This document shows, piece after piece, positions 63,655-64,000 of a stretch of DNA of 64,000 nucleotides. A program made the translations under genes and the position numbers. Location: the NCBI RefSeq assembly GCF_958298935.1, contig NC_084933.1:6989001-7053000 (forward strand). The letters are read 5' to 3'. Each line of letters opens with the position of its first letter. Positions within the stretch are counted from its first letter, which is position 1. Below the pieces are notes generated by a model, which was given only the letters and a program-made list of their open reading frames with translations, had not been told where the DNA came from and did no database searches. The stretch is from Phragmites australis. Lineage: Eukaryota > Streptophyta > Magnoliopsida > Poales > Poaceae.

Positions 63655-64000
63655 ATTAGGCGGCAAGCTTTAAGATATGTAATGTTAGGTGGTGAATTGT
63701 ATCGTTGTACCATAGATGAGTTGCTTCTAAAATATTTAGGTTCAGAGCAAAGTAAAATTGCTATGGGTGAAATACATGAAGGAATTTTTGATACACACCA
63801 GTCGGCTCACAAGATGATGTGGTTGTTAACAAGAGCTGGTTTTTATTAGCCTACTATGTTTGATGATTGCTTTAGATATTACAAAGGATGTGAAGCATGT
63901 CAAAAAATTGGTGATATGCAATTAGTTCCTAATTTTATGTTGCATCCTATCATTAAACCATGGCCGTTTTACTTTGCTTCACATCCTATCATCAAACACT
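63655..64000 (+). pseudogene. Tat-type Gypsy integrase zinc-binding domain, cut by window end
   Basis: Frames contain GGELYRCTIDELLLKYLGSE, MGEIHEGIFDTHQSAHKMMW (the two His) and CFRYYKGCEACQKIGDMQLV (the two Cys). A TAG stands where a Trp codon is usual (63847-63849). The catalytic core lies beyond the window. Confidence 0.88.

Larger units (their letters stand above)
53050..64000 (+). mobile_element. Tat-type Gypsy element, 5'-truncated, runs off the window, split by nested LTRs
   Basis: Gag and protease (53080-54912) resume at 61157 after a nested solo LTR, followed by reverse transcriptase, RNase H, a second RNase H-like domain and the integrase zinc-binding domain up to the window end. 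The extra RNase H-like segment after the polymerase supports the Tat lineage. Frameshifts and stops occur throughout. The 5' LTR is not seen: the left edge abuts the Sirevirus-like LTR at 53049. Confidence 0.85.

Noticed and set aside
1..64000. tRNA, rRNA or known structured RNA genes
   Set aside because: Only short tRNA-iMet-complementary primer sites of retroelements were seen, not tRNA genes.

Overview
This is a nuclear genomic window from a plant, almost certainly a grass (Poaceae). It holds one conserved, intron-rich host gene and a dense nest of degenerate LTR retrotransposons of grass-type families, with tRNA-iMet primer sites and MITEs. I cannot name the species.

Host gene (about 1-25.4 kb, + strand). 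Sixteen exons with consensus splice sites encode the C-terminal 984 residues of CPSF160/CPSF1, the large scaffold subunit of the cleavage and polyadenylation specificity factor. The gene starts upstream of the window. The frame stays open across all 16 exons. Its introns carry transposons: a nearly intact 4.86-kb Copia element in sense orientation (6109-10971) with 138-bp LTRs and a perfect 5-bp target duplication; an antisense L1-type LINE (about 18.8-23.0 kb) with an internal deletion joining ORF1 to the middle of the endonuclease; a foldback MITE with 40-bp inverted ends; and several other repeats.

Intergenic transposon nest (about 25.5-64 kb). No further complete host gene is visible. One 57-bp splice-flanked exon resembling isovaleryl-CoA dehydrogenase lies at 26.4 kb on the minus strand. 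An antisense Copia 3' half (27.4-31.5 kb, continuing at 42.4 kb) is split by two insertions of one Gypsy family: a solo LTR (28015-30976, TSD CAAAC) and a complete chromovirus-like Gypsy element of 10.86 kb (31516-42372, TSD CTGCA). A Sirevirus-like Copia 5' half (about 42.7-47.6 kb, minus) follows, then a + strand Copia remnant with gag but no pol and its 3' LTR (48.1-53.05 kb). The rest is a Tat-type Gypsy element (53.05 kb to the window end), split inside its protease by a solo LTR (54913-61151, TSD ACAAT), which is itself split by a further solo LTR (56604-60409, TSD ACTTT). The nesting gives a relative order of insertion.

The most interesting pattern is a set of short GC-rich near-palindromes clustered in several LTRs. 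Two LTR copies of one Gypsy family carry different palindrome sequences at about the same LTR offset, and one of those types is shared with the unrelated Sirevirus-like LTR. I found no CRISPR array, operon, bacterial system or rRNA/tRNA gene. Apart from CPSF160, nothing here looks like an intact functional host locus.
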